A DNA stretch of 64,000 nt from Planococcus halocryophilus (GTDB lineage Bacteria; Bacillota; Bacilli; Bacillales_A; Planococcaceae). The notes below the pieces were generated by a model, which worked only from the letters and a program-made list of their open reading frames with translations, made no database searches and had not been told where the DNA came from. The stretch's first letter is position 1. Each line of letters opens with the position of its first letter. The stretch is from assembly GCF_022489025.1 (NCBI RefSeq), contig NZ_JAKVTG010000005.1, positions 62,001-126,000 on the forward strand, in the 5' to 3' direction. The translations under genes were made by a program, and so were the position numbers. Shown here piece by piece: positions 34,875-42,650 of this stretch.

Positions 34875-34973
34875 TCATTTTGCCCAGTGATGGAAGAAGA
34901 AATAGGACATGATGAGTACAATCATGATGGCCGAAATGACGAGCATAGGCACAAAACCAAAGGTGGATTCCAT
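34875..34973 (-). CDS. Small single-pass membrane protein, 32 residues
   Basis: Short gene read from an ATG at 34973 behind an excellent ribosome site AAGGAGGAATTTCT. It has its own terminator 12 bases after the TGA. The product begins MESTFGFVPMLVIS and continues through a hydrophobic helix rich in Ile, Met and Val to end SYFFFHHWAK. That is one transmembrane segment followed by a short aromatic/His tail. Size and shape resemble accessory subunits of respiratory oxidases (for example CydS-type) or regulatory micro-peptides, but no such partner gene is adjacent and I cannot assign it. The isolated unit with strong signals makes a real gene likely. Confidence 0.72.
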   Translation of the reverse strand: MESTFGFVPMLVISAIMIVLIMSYFFFHHWAK

Positions 34974-35202
34974 AGAAATTCCTCCTTCTTTTATCTTCAT
35001 CATACTCTCTTTTAGTGGAATGTCAAAATATTAATCCGAATATTCTGTCATTAAATTTCATTAATATAGTGATCTCTCTTCAGGCTAGTATTTGTTAGAA
35101 ATGACTTTATTCTAATGTATCTGAAAAATTGGAGGTTCCAATCCGTCTTCAGAGAAATGCAACATTTGCTCGATTTTTTAGTTTTATAAAAATGAAGTAT
35201 TT

Positions 35203-35237
35203 TATGTCACGACGTGATATAGTCGAGATGTGACATA
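35203..35237 (+). promoter_or_regulatory. Candidate PadR operator
   Basis: Two nested symmetries. TATGTCAC (35203-35210) is inverted as GTGACATA (35230-35237). A nearly perfect 17-bp palindrome ATGTCACGACGTGATAT lies at 35204-35220 with TCACG-A-CGTGA at its core. TATAGT at 35218 could be the -10. ATGT..ACAT sites of this kind are typical of PadR autoregulation. Confidence 0.6.
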
Positions 35238-35256
35238 AAGAAAAGAGGAACAAAAA

Positions 35257-35586
35257 ATGGACATTCAAAAAATGTGCAAAAAATATGTGCCCATGACAGA
35301 AACTGCTTTCTATATTTTGTTGTCTTTAACTACACCTCGTCATGGCTATGGCATTATCAAACATGTTGAAGACCTTACAGCGGGCCGACTTATTCTTGGA
35401 TCAGGAACTGTTTATGGCACCTTAACCAAAATGCAAAAAGATGGGGTCATCGTGGTATTCGCAGACGAACAACGCAAAACGGTTTACGAAATTACTGATA
35501 CTGGCAAACAATTAATGAATCAAGAAATACAAAGACTAAAAGAGTTACATCAAAATGCACTGACTTTTGAGGAGGATTTCCAATGA
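35257..35586 (+). CDS. PadR family transcriptional regulator
   Basis: A 109-residue winged-helix repressor of the PadR family. The N-terminal domain shows TETAFYILLSLTTPRHGYGI, then LILGSGTVYGTLTKMQKDGV (recognition helix and wing) and ITDTGKQLMNQEIQRLKE. This is the small PadR-s2 type with a short C-terminal helix for dimerisation. The ATG at 35257 follows AAGAGGAAC. Its stop overlaps the start of the DUF2812 gene, a pairing common in Firmicutes. A palindromic site overlaps its own promoter, so autorepression is likely. The inducer is unknown. Confidence 0.92.
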   Translation: MDIQKMCKKYVPMTETAFYILLSLTTPRHGYGIIKHVEDLTAGRLILGSGTVYGTLTKMQKDGVIVVFADEQRKTVYEITDTGKQLMNQEIQRLKELHQNALTFEEDFQ

Positions 35587-36761
35587 AGAAAATGTATAGA
35601 CCTTTCTGGAGCTATGATGTTGAAAAAACCGAAGATTGGTTGTCACAAATGGCGAACAATGGCCGTGTCTTCGAAAAATTGAATCGATGGACGCGTTGCT
35701 TTTACTTTAATGAGGGTGCTGCGGAATCACGAATTTACCGAATTGCTTTTGACAAACTCAAATCTCCTACGCTTGCCTCAACTTTACAAAACGATGGTTG
35801 GAAAATGGCTTTGATAGCTGGAAAATGGCAAATTTCAACGAATAGGCAACCTGAGGAGACAATTAAAAACTCACCAACTAGAGATGGCGTCATTAAACAC
35901 AACCAAACAATTACCTATGTATTTTTCGGCCTTTTATTTTACTTACTCTCTATATTAATTGCCCCTATTTCTTTAGCTTTTTCGTACATATTTACGGATG
36001 AAGCTATTATTGTAGAAGAAAGCCCTTATTGGGTTTTGACGTTTTTATTTTTTGCATTAGTCATCGGTTTAGTTGTACTAGGCATTTATTCGATTATCAA
36101 AATTACAAAAACGAATAAAAATCTTAGAAATCTGCTAATCCTAGAGACTCTTCAAAAGAGCAAGAGATTCGACAAACAGCAAGAAAGAGAACTGAAACGT
36201 TCAGGACACAGGGTAAGCAAAATTCGATTCGCTTGGATGTATTCTCCTGACAAACTGGAAAACTGGCTAGAGTCGATGGAACAACGTGGATTCAATTTGT
36301 ATCGCGTCAATCAAATCGGCATGATTTTTCACTTTATAACAGGCGATCCGCGTCGCATGGCTTATAAAGTCGATTACCAACGACAACCACCTGCAAGCTA
36401 TTTCTCCATTCATAAAGAAGCTGGCTGGTCTAATTGCTTTAACTCCATTTCTAATTTAGAAAAGTGGACCATTTGGAGTCAAGAATACAAACAAGATCAA
36501 GAGCGACCACAATTGTATAGCGATGACTCGACTCAAATCAAACAGGCGAAAAAGATGGTCCTTACTTATACTGCCTTCTTTTTACCTTTTACACTTTTGT
36601 ATCTTTACTTCTTATTTAACAGTCTCAATCATCAAACAGAGCTGTCTCAATGGTTATCATGGGGAACTTTCGCATTTATACTGTGCATCACTATTTACGG
36701 ATCATTGTTAGTCAAACTATGGACGTATTATATGCGCTTAAAAAAACTTGTATCGGTTTAA
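35583..36761 (+). CDS. DUF2812 domain membrane protein
   Basis: A 392-residue protein with two DUF2812 units separated by membrane helices. The first (residues 5-85) has PFWSYDVEKTEDWLSQMANN and the second (about 220-310) has FAWMYSPDKLENWLESMEQRG. Each is followed by a hydrophobic pair, about residues 115-185 and 325-385, giving roughly four transmembrane segments. DUF2812 proteins are nearly always encoded next to a PadR repressor, and their function is unknown; envelope stress or export has been proposed. The start overlaps the padR stop (ATGA). The internal duplication is evident from the shared Y/V-x-K-T/L-E-x-W-L pattern. Confidence 0.88.
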   Translation: MKKMYRPFWSYDVEKTEDWLSQMANNGRVFEKLNRWTRCFYFNEGAAESRIYRIAFDKLKSPTLASTLQNDGWKMALIAGKWQISTNRQPEETIKNSPTRDGVIKHNQTITYVFFGLLFYLLSILIAPISLAFSYIFTDEAIIVEESPYWVLTFLFFALVIGLVVLGIYSIIKITKTNKNLRNLLILETLQKSKRFDKQQERELKRSGHRVSKIRFAWMYSPDKLENWLESMEQRGFNLYRVNQIGMIFHFITGDPRRMAYKVDYQRQPPASYFSIHKEAGWSNCFNSISNLEKWTIWSQEYKQDQERPQLYSDDSTQIKQAKKMVLTYTAFFLPFTLLYLYFLFNSLNHQTELSQWLSWGTFAFILCITIYGSLLVKLWTYYMRLKKLVSV

Positions 36762-36806
36762 AAATGAACAGTGATAAATTCTTTATCAGTCAAAATGATA
36801 TAGACA

Positions 36807-36850
36807 GACAAAGCCGCTACGGGGATCAAAATCCCCGTAGCGGCTTTGTC
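36807..36850. terminator. 20-bp perfect hairpin between the DUF2812 gene and ydjI
   Basis: Perfect 20-bp arms (GACAAAGCCGCTACGGGGAT and complement) with a CAAA loop, between convergent genes. T-tracts are weak on both sides, but the stem is very stable. Confidence 0.75.
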
Positions 36851-36856
36851 ATCTAT

Positions 36857-37852
36857 TCACGCTAATTTTTGCCCACAGTTTGAACAGAAATTTGCACCTT
36901 CATTTTTTTGTCCGCAGTTTGGACAGAATTTCGGCACCGTTTTTTCACCACTTGTTGTTTGACTGCTTGAATCATTGCTCGTTGCAGCAGCACTTTGCTG
37001 TTTGTTGGTACCTGCCTCTTTTTGGTCGTTCATCATTTCTTTTGCAATGTTCATGCCCATCATCATGCCCGCCATATCTGAAGCGGTATTTGACCCAGTT
37101 GATTTGCCCATGGCGTCTGCCACAGAAATTTGTTGGTATTTGGAGACGTCGCCTACCATGCCATGCGACGCACTTTTATTGATCATATCTTGAATTTCCT
37201 TCGGATAGTTAAAGCTCATCACTTGGAAACGCGTCACTTTCATACCATCATCCATTAACTGCATATTTAAGTCGTCTTGAATGCCTTGTCCAATTTCATG
37301 CGCATTGGCCTGTAAGTTGAACATATCTTTGCCTTCTTTACTAATCCATCTCATTAAGAGCTGATCCAGAATCGCCGTAATACGTATCTTCACATCTTCC
37401 ACTAAATAGCTGCTTCGGACTCCCGCAATTTTATCGATCAAGCCAATATAATCGCTTACTTTAAACTGGAATGTACCATTCGCACGAATTGGCATGCCAC
37501 CTGGAAGCTGTGGTGATGGGATATTGATTGGATTTTGTGTCCCCCATCTGACAGTAAATTCTTTTGTATTTACAAACAGTACTTCAACGCGCATGCCACT
37601 ATTAAAACCAAAACGGAAGCCTTTTAAAGTCGATAAGAATGGCACGATTTCTGATTCGATATCGTACTCGCCTTCGTCTTCAAAAATTCCTTCGATTTTG
37701 CCGTTATTAATAAAAATAGCATCTTGGCCAGGACGAATAATGAGCTTACTGCCTTTTTTCACTTCATTATTGTTCCATTTCCAAAAGATCATATCTTCTC
37801 TAAATTCTTCCCACTCCACTACATCTGAAAATTGATTGCCGAAAAACCCCAT
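36857..37852 (-). CDS. ydjI: SPFH-domain protein with C-terminal zinc ribbon (YdjI)
   Basis: A 331-residue protein matching B. subtilis YdjI. An SPFH/virion-core-like domain covers roughly residues 1-230 (FSDVVEWEEFREDMIFWKW, SKLIIRPGQDAIFINNGKIEG). A Met/Gln/Ser-rich linker follows, then a C-terminal zinc ribbon FCPNCGQ..FCSNCGQ. The ATG at 37852 gives MGFFGNQF as in YdjI and has AGGAAGG before it; an ATG three codons upstream lies against the ribosome site. It is last in the pspA-ydjG-ydjH-ydjI operon, 33 bases after ydjH. In B. subtilis these proteins help localise PspA at the membrane, and a similar envelope-stress role is inferred. Confidence 0.9.
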   Translation of the reverse strand: MGFFGNQFSDVVEWEEFREDMIFWKWNNNEVKKGSKLIIRPGQDAIFINNGKIEGIFEDEGEYDIESEIVPFLSTLKGFRFGFNSGMRVEVLFVNTKEFTVRWGTQNPINIPSPQLPGGMPIRANGTFQFKVSDYIGLIDKIAGVRSSYLVEDVKIRITAILDQLLMRWISKEGKDMFNLQANAHEIGQGIQDDLNMQLMDDGMKVTRFQVMSFNYPKEIQDMINKSASHGMVGDVSKYQQISVADAMGKSTGSNTASDMAGMMMGMNIAKEMMNDQKEAGTNKQQSAAATSNDSSSQTTSGEKTVPKFCPNCGQKNEGANFCSNCGQKLA

Positions 37853-37885
37853 TTTGTTCATTCCTTCCTTAGGTTCAATCCATTC

Positions 37886-38665
37886 TTAAAAATTTCGGCC
37901 ACCGCCACTAAATGAACGTCCGCCGCCAGTACTTCCTCCTCCACCAAAACCTCCTCCACCGCTGCTTTTTTTCGGAACTTTGCGACGTGATACGGTTTTG
38001 TTGCGGAATTGGTCTCTCGTCCCGGTAACTCTTGTATGGTCGCCGTCAAAATAAGTGCTAGCCGTTGTCGTGACACGTCCACCTGAATTATAAAGCATAA
38101 AGCTGACTACTCCGCCGCCTAGTAGCAATGCTAGTGCTAATTGAAACCAGGTTTTGAAGAAGATGTTTTCTGGATTAACGCCGGTTCTAAACTCCATATA
38201 ACGACTCGACGTAGTCACCGTCTCCTGAAAAGCATCCGCATAGTCGCCATTTTGCATTTCAGTAATAATTCGATCTAGTACCAAATCGACGCGTTCGCTA
38301 TCAAGTGTTTTTTCTGCTGTTCCAAAACCAGCTAAGTACACATCGCGTGTTGCAATATTCATTGTCAGTAAAACTGCATTTTCTTGATTATTTTGAACTG
38401 CCCACTCATCAAAAAAATCACTCATGTACGTAACAATATCTGGTGACTGTTCATCTGCAGTAGTTAAAAACAAAAAGTCTGTATCGTGTTTTTGGCTATG
38501 CTCCGCTGCTACAGCTTCCAACTCAGCTATCTCCGATTTGCTCAATAAATTAGCCTCATCGTAAATATGCTTATCCACTGCAGCAAATACAGTAATGCCA
38601 CCTATGCCAGTAAATAGTAGTATTAAACAAATCGCTAGTAATGCTTTTACTTTAAAAGTGCTCAC
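37886..38665 (-). CDS. ydjH: TPM-domain membrane protein (YdjH)
   Basis: A 259-residue protein. A signal-like N-terminal helix is followed by an extracytoplasmic TPM domain (about residues 30-150: VDKHIYDEANLLSKSEIAEL, VLLTMNIATRDVYLAGFG). A transmembrane helix lies near residues 172-192, and the glycine-rich cytoplasmic tail has repeated GGGGF/GGGG units ending SFSGGGRNF. TPM domains occur in membrane quality-control proteins. The start is uncertain between GTG 38665 and TTG 38668, both inside the end of ydjG; GGGAGG suits the GTG at 9 bases. It is third in the operon and matches B. subtilis YdjH in order and architecture. Confidence 0.87.
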   Translation of the reverse strand: MSTFKVKALLAICLILLFTGIGGITVFAAVDKHIYDEANLLSKSEIAELEAVAAEHSQKHDTDFLFLTTADEQSPDIVTYMSDFFDEWAVQNNQENAVLLTMNIATRDVYLAGFGTAEKTLDSERVDLVLDRIITEMQNGDYADAFQETVTTSSRYMEFRTGVNPENIFFKTWFQLALALLLGGGVVSFMLYNSGGRVTTTASTYFDGDHTRVTGTRDQFRNKTVSRRKVPKKSSGGGGFGGGGSTGGGRSFSGGGRNF

Positions 38666-39690
38666 CAAAAAACACCTCCCACAGCAAATGAAATTGCCTT
38701 CACTACAGCAAATGTGGAAGCTGCGATCGCCGTGAACCAGGCTGCGACTTTGAATGCACTAATCGGTGGCTTGCCGACCACTTTACCGGTTTGACCGTTC
38801 ATCGCAAAAGTATGTTCTTTGTTGTCAAAGTCGTAATAAACCATCCATACTGGAAACAACGTATAGTAAACGTTTTTTTTATGCGTGTGAATTTGTTTAT
38901 TGGTATAACTAACAGTCGAATACCCTGAAATGGTGCTACCTATATACGAATCGATGTACGGAACGATTTTCGATTCGATTCGCGAGAACAATGCCTCATC
39001 ATCATAATCGTATTTTTCCGCAAGATAGCCTGCTAAATAAGGCATTTTAAAATCTTTCAGCTCTCCGTAGTTATAAGGTTCCAGTTTATCCATCAACTCA
39101 TCGTCCATTTTCTCCGATGCATCTGCTGGTACTTTTAAATAGCTGAGATCTAGCTCCCGGCGAACATCATAAAAATCAGTCTCTGTGTAAATCGTATCGC
39201 CTGTCGTATAGCTACGAACTCTCGTTGCGAGTGCAGCTACATCAGCTTTTCCTTCAATATCATATAACCAAAATGGCACATACATGCCTGTCATTTTTTT
39301 AATGCGATCTCCACTTGTAAATCCTCTCGGCGTTAATCTACCATTTTTTGTCCATTTTTTAAAAGCAGCGACAGCTTCTTCCTTACTAATGGTAAATGGA
39401 ATCACTTTAGCAGGAGCCAAGTCACCCGTCAGCCGATCCGCTAATAACACCGGTGCACCACAAAAACTACAATGGGTTGCGGTGGTTTCTGCTTCGGTTA
39501 AAATAACCGCTCCGCAGTTTTCACAATGGTATTCTTTCGCTTCATCTGGATCGAACTTCCGAATAATATTTGTTTCTGGAAATGTTTCGATGTCATCTTG
39601 TCTACCACAGTTGGGACAAGAAAGATGGCCTGATTCGCTGTCGTATGCCATATCCGAACCACAGTTGGGACATTTATATTGAATGACCAC
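38662..39690 (-). CDS. ydjG: Zinc-ribbon membrane protein (YdjG)
   Basis: A 342-residue protein starting with two zinc ribbons, YKCPNCGSD..LSCPNCGR and YHCENCGAV..CSFCGAP (Cys pairs near residues 8-28 and 55-77). A long soluble region follows (MYVPFWLYDIEGKADV) and about two transmembrane helices near the C-terminus (WFTAIAASTFAVVKA). It corresponds to B. subtilis YdjG, which with YdjH recruits PspA to the membrane. The GTG at 39690 follows GGGAGG at 9 bases. It lies 47 bases after pspA and overlaps ydjH by a few bases. Confidence 0.88.
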   Translation of the reverse strand: MVIQYKCPNCGSDMAYDSESGHLSCPNCGRQDDIETFPETNIIRKFDPDEAKEYHCENCGAVILTEAETTATHCSFCGAPVLLADRLTGDLAPAKVIPFTISKEEAVAAFKKWTKNGRLTPRGFTSGDRIKKMTGMYVPFWLYDIEGKADVAALATRVRSYTTGDTIYTETDFYDVRRELDLSYLKVPADASEKMDDELMDKLEPYNYGELKDFKMPYLAGYLAEKYDYDDEALFSRIESKIVPYIDSYIGSTISGYSTVSYTNKQIHTHKKNVYYTLFPVWMVYYDFDNKEHTFAMNGQTGKVVGKPPISAFKVAAWFTAIAASTFAVVKAISFAVGGVFW

Positions 39691-39737
39691 TCTATCCGCC
39701 CTCCCTTAGCTCACAAGAACATATTGTCTAACAATCA

Positions 39738-40454
39738 TCATTTGTCTTTGCCTAATTGAGTTTTTAATGCTGCTAATTCATCATCTACATTGATGCCTGC
39801 TTTTAGCGATTCCAACTCGTTATCAACAGATGAGTCGTCGTCGTATTTTGATGCTAAATCTTTAATATCAGTTCCCGATCTTTTATTTAATTCGGACATA
39901 GCATTTGCTTTATCAAGCTCCTGGTTGATTTTTTGTTCCATTTTATCAAAAGCAGAAATTCGTTCGCCTGCTCCATCGGCTGACGATGCAAAATCGTTCA
40001 TGCGTTTTTGTGTTTTCGCTACAGCCGCTTTGCCTTTTAGTTCTGAGCGACGAGATTCAAGTTCGCCGATATCCGCTTCCAACTTGTCATGCATTTGGCG
40101 CATTTGCTGAGTGTTGGCAGATGCTAGTTCGACAGCAGTCTTTTTGTCTGTTAGTTTTTCCGAAAGCTCTGCTTTACGCTGCAAAAATTTACGAGCATCG
40201 TCTTCATTGCCTGCCTCTAATGCTTTTACGGCATAGCGCTGCATATCATCGATTTCTTTTTCAACTTCACCAAGTTCACGGCGTTCTCGTTTTTCAGCTG
40301 CCATAATCGCAGCTGTTTCTGATTTCACTTTACCCAAGTCGCTATTCAAGTCACGCAAATACTGATCAATCATTTTCTCCGGATCTTCCGCCTTATCTAA
40401 AAGTGCATGAATATTGCTCGTCATAATATCTTTAAATCGTTTTAAAATTTCCAT
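39738..40454 (-). CDS. pspA: PspA/IM30 family envelope-stress protein
   Basis: A 238-residue, almost wholly helical coiled-coil protein of the PspA/IM30/LiaH (ESCRT-III-like) family that assembles on damaged membranes. The N-terminal amphipathic helix MEILKRFKDIMTSNIHALLD is followed by the conserved EDPEKMIDQYLRDLNSDL and long heptad runs. The C-terminal NVDDELAALKTQLG is also typical. Three ATGs lie in a row; the last, at 40454, fits AGGAG spacing best and gives the family N-terminus. It heads the operon with ydjG-ydjH-ydjI. In B. subtilis this operon is driven by sigma-W, but I could not find a convincing sigma-W promoter upstream here. Confidence 0.93.
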   Translation of the reverse strand: MEILKRFKDIMTSNIHALLDKAEDPEKMIDQYLRDLNSDLGKVKSETAAIMAAEKRERRELGEVEKEIDDMQRYAVKALEAGNEDDARKFLQRKAELSEKLTDKKTAVELASANTQQMRQMHDKLEADIGELESRRSELKGKAAVAKTQKRMNDFASSADGAGERISAFDKMEQKINQELDKANAMSELNKRSGTDIKDLASKYDDDSSVDNELESLKAGINVDDELAALKTQLGKDK

Positions 40455-40675
40455 CATCATTCTCCTCATTTTGTGGTTTTTTAGGACTGCCAAGCAGTCT
40501 TTCTTTCTTACTGAAAGATTACCCTTTACCTGTAAAGATTAAGCTTGCGAACAGTTCATACTGCTTCCTGTTGCATATGCAAGATGAAAAGATTCTTCCC
40601 TTACAGTATAACCGATTGTCGACTTTAGGTAATCTGTATAAGTAGAAAATTCAGTCAACCCTATTTTCATTCACA

Positions 40676-41884
40676 TTATTCACTGGCACTGTTTTGCTGT
40701 TCCCAAGCTGGCAATGTGTGTGATAAAGCTTTATCTTCTTTATAACCTAAAGCATATTCTGCTTGCATAATGGTATGGATTTCACGTGTTCCTTCATAAA
40801 TAACCGGTGCTTTCGAGTTACGTAAATAGCGACTCACTGGATATTCATCGGAATAACCATATGCACCGTGAATTTGAAAAGCATCATCTGCTGCTTTATA
40901 GGCAAAGTCACATGCTTGCCATTTTGCCAATGAGGTTTCTCGTGTATTGCGTTTCCCTTGATTTTTTAGCTCACCTGCACGATAAACGAGAAGACGGCTC
41001 ATTTGAAATCCAGCTTCCATATTGGCAATCATTTGTTGAACAAGCTGATGACGCCCGATTTCTTTGCCGAATGTTTGACGTTGTCGGCAATAACTCACAC
41101 TCACTTCTAAGCATGCCATGATTTGCCCTACTGCTCCTGCAGCAACGGTGAATCGCCCATTATCGAGAGCTGACATCGCGATTTTAAATCCTTCTCCTTC
41201 TTTGCCTAACAAATTCTCTTTTGGTACTTTGACATCTTCAAAAAAGAGTTCGCCGGTATTACCTGCGCGAATTCCGTGTTTGCCTTTAATCGCTTTAGAA
41301 GCAAATCCAGTCCATGTCCGTTCGACAATAAATGCAGAAATGGCACTATGTTTTTCTGTCTGGTTCCCTGTATAAGCAAATACGATAAAATGATCTGCCA
41401 CATCACATAACGAAATCCAGGTTTTTTGACCGTTTAATATATAATGATCACCTTGTTTTACAGCGGTCGATTTCATCGCTGCCACATCTGATCCAGCGCT
41501 TGGTTCCGTCAATCCAAAAGCTCCGACTTTCTCGCCTTTCGCTTGCGGGATTAAATACCGCTGCTTTTGTTCTTCAGTTCCCCATTGAAGAATGGTCAAG
41601 CTATTCAACCCCGTATGAACTGAAACGGCGGTGCGAAATGCTGTGTCCCCACGTTCAAGTTCTTCGCAAACAATTGCGAGCGCATTATAATCCATGCCAC
41701 TGCCACCGTAAGCTTCTGGAATGCAAACACCCATCAATCCCAGGTCTGCGAGCTTCCCGTAAATAGCAGGATCTGATTTACCTGCACGGTCCCATTCTTC
41801 GATAAACGGCATAATTTCTTTATCCACAAATCCGCGTGTTGTATTTCGTAGCATTTCTTGTTCTTCTGTAAATGAAAAGTCCAT
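40676..41884 (-). CDS. Acyl-CoA dehydrogenase
   Basis: A 402-residue FAD enzyme that introduces the alpha,beta double bond into acyl-CoA. The order is the helical N-terminal domain (DFSFTEEQEMLRNTTRGFV), the middle beta domain with GAFGLTEPSAGSD and LNGQKTWIS (FAD/substrate contacts), and the C-terminal helical domain with RQTFGKEIGRHQLVQ, IHGAYGY and VIYEGTREIHT, where Glu is the likely catalytic base. Length is normal. The ATG at 41884 follows AAGGGGCGATCGATC. The gene is not in an operon, so its acyl chain and pathway (fatty acid or branched-chain) are open. Confidence 0.93.
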   Translation of the reverse strand: MDFSFTEEQEMLRNTTRGFVDKEIMPFIEEWDRAGKSDPAIYGKLADLGLMGVCIPEAYGGSGMDYNALAIVCEELERGDTAFRTAVSVHTGLNSLTILQWGTEEQKQRYLIPQAKGEKVGAFGLTEPSAGSDVAAMKSTAVKQGDHYILNGQKTWISLCDVADHFIVFAYTGNQTEKHSAISAFIVERTWTGFASKAIKGKHGIRAGNTGELFFEDVKVPKENLLGKEGEGFKIAMSALDNGRFTVAAGAVGQIMACLEVSVSYCRQRQTFGKEIGRHQLVQQMIANMEAGFQMSRLLVYRAGELKNQGKRNTRETSLAKWQACDFAYKAADDAFQIHGAYGYSDEYPVSRYLRNSKAPVIYEGTREIHTIMQAEYALGYKEDKALSHTLPAWEQQNSASE

Positions 41885-42038
41885 GATCGATCGCCCCTTT
41901 TTTTATGATTGCTGTGTAAACTTCTCCCCTTAAACTTCATCCTTATGTTCACCTGGATTTGGTGGATCATTTGAGTATTTTGATATCTTCCATTGATCCT
42001 GGCATTTTCCACATCCACTTTCTGTATAACTACCATGC

Positions 42039-42097
42039 AAAAAAGCCAGCCCAAAAAGACAACAGCAAAACTGCTTGTCTGGATGAACTGGCTTTTA
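42039..42097 (-). terminator. Complex nested hairpin with minus-strand T tract
   Basis: Outer 9-bp stem AAAAGCCAG/CTGGCTTTT encloses an inner AGACAA-CAG / CTG-(C)-TTGTCT stem with a CAAAA loop. On the minus strand it ends GGCTTTTTTG. It looks like an intrinsic terminator, possibly for read-through from the small gene at 42291 or for a small RNA. Confidence 0.5.
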
Positions 42098-42250
42098 TCT
42101 ACGAACAAAACTTCAGAAAAGAAGTTTTGGCAGACTAGGCAGTATAAATAGATATGGTTCAAAGTTAATCATAAAAAACAAACGCCTTCATGTTCTGATG
42201 CGTTTCTTATTGTCACTGTAATACAGAAAACAATATTTGTAAATGAAAAT

Positions 42251-42275
42251 AACAAACTAGCGTGAATAGTTTGTT
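42251..42275 (-). terminator. Hairpin after the 65-residue hypothetical gene
   Basis: A 9-bp perfect stem AACAAACTA / TAGTTTGTT with a 7-base loop, then ATTTTCATTT on the minus strand, just beyond the stop at 42291. Confidence 0.6.
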
Positions 42276-42290
42276 ATTAAATCAGATTGA

Positions 42291-42488
42291 TCATTTTTCT
42301 TTATTAGGAGACACCTGCTTGGAATGATCTTTCGCATGTTTCATTTCATCTGTAGCTTTATCATAATCCGTCGCTTTGTTATCGCCATCAAGAGCTTCTT
42401 TTGTTTTCTTTACTGCTTTATCAATTGCTGATTCTGTAGGTGCTGACTGCTGATCCTGTGTTCTTCCTGCTGTTCCTTTTCTCGCCAT
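42291..42488 (-). CDS. Small hydrophilic hypothetical protein, 65 residues
   Basis: Highly charged, Lys/Asp/Ala-rich protein without a hydrophobic core (MARKGTAGRTQDQQSAP, KATDYDKATDEMKHAKD), likely disordered or helical. The composition recalls stress-induced small proteins such as the CsbD type or soil-stress hydrophilins, but I see no diagnostic motif. The ATG at 42488 has GGAG at 8 bases; the frame extends three codons further without a signal. It is followed by its own hairpin and lies divergent from the MFS exporter. Function unknown. Confidence 0.68.
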   Translation of the reverse strand: MARKGTAGRTQDQQSAPTESAIDKAVKKTKEALDGDNKATDYDKATDEMKHAKDHSKQVSPNKEK

Positions 42489-42650
42489 TCTTATCACTCC
42501 GCTTTCAAAGATTTACTTGTTGTTTACCCATCGAAGCGAAACCTAATCATGTATCTTAAGCTATTGCTGTTTGAATTTGTGTTTTTAGTAAGAAGAGGAT
42601 TATGCTATGTATAGCTTTTCATCAGTTAATAAGAATCGAGGGCGAATACG

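Larger units (their letters stand above)
41885..42290. other. Intergenic region with two minus-oriented hairpins
   Basis: A 406-base gap without a credible gene. An open frame of 142 codons overlaps the acyl-CoA dehydrogenase start and has no ribosome site. Hairpins lie at 42041-42096 and 42251-42275. The stretch between them could be a short transcript but shows no clear promoter. Confidence 0.35.

Noticed and set aside
41734-42162. A 142-codon minus-strand frame overlapping the acyl-CoA dehydrogenase start
   Set aside because: It overlaps a clear gene in another frame, contains the nested hairpin, has no domain and no start signal.
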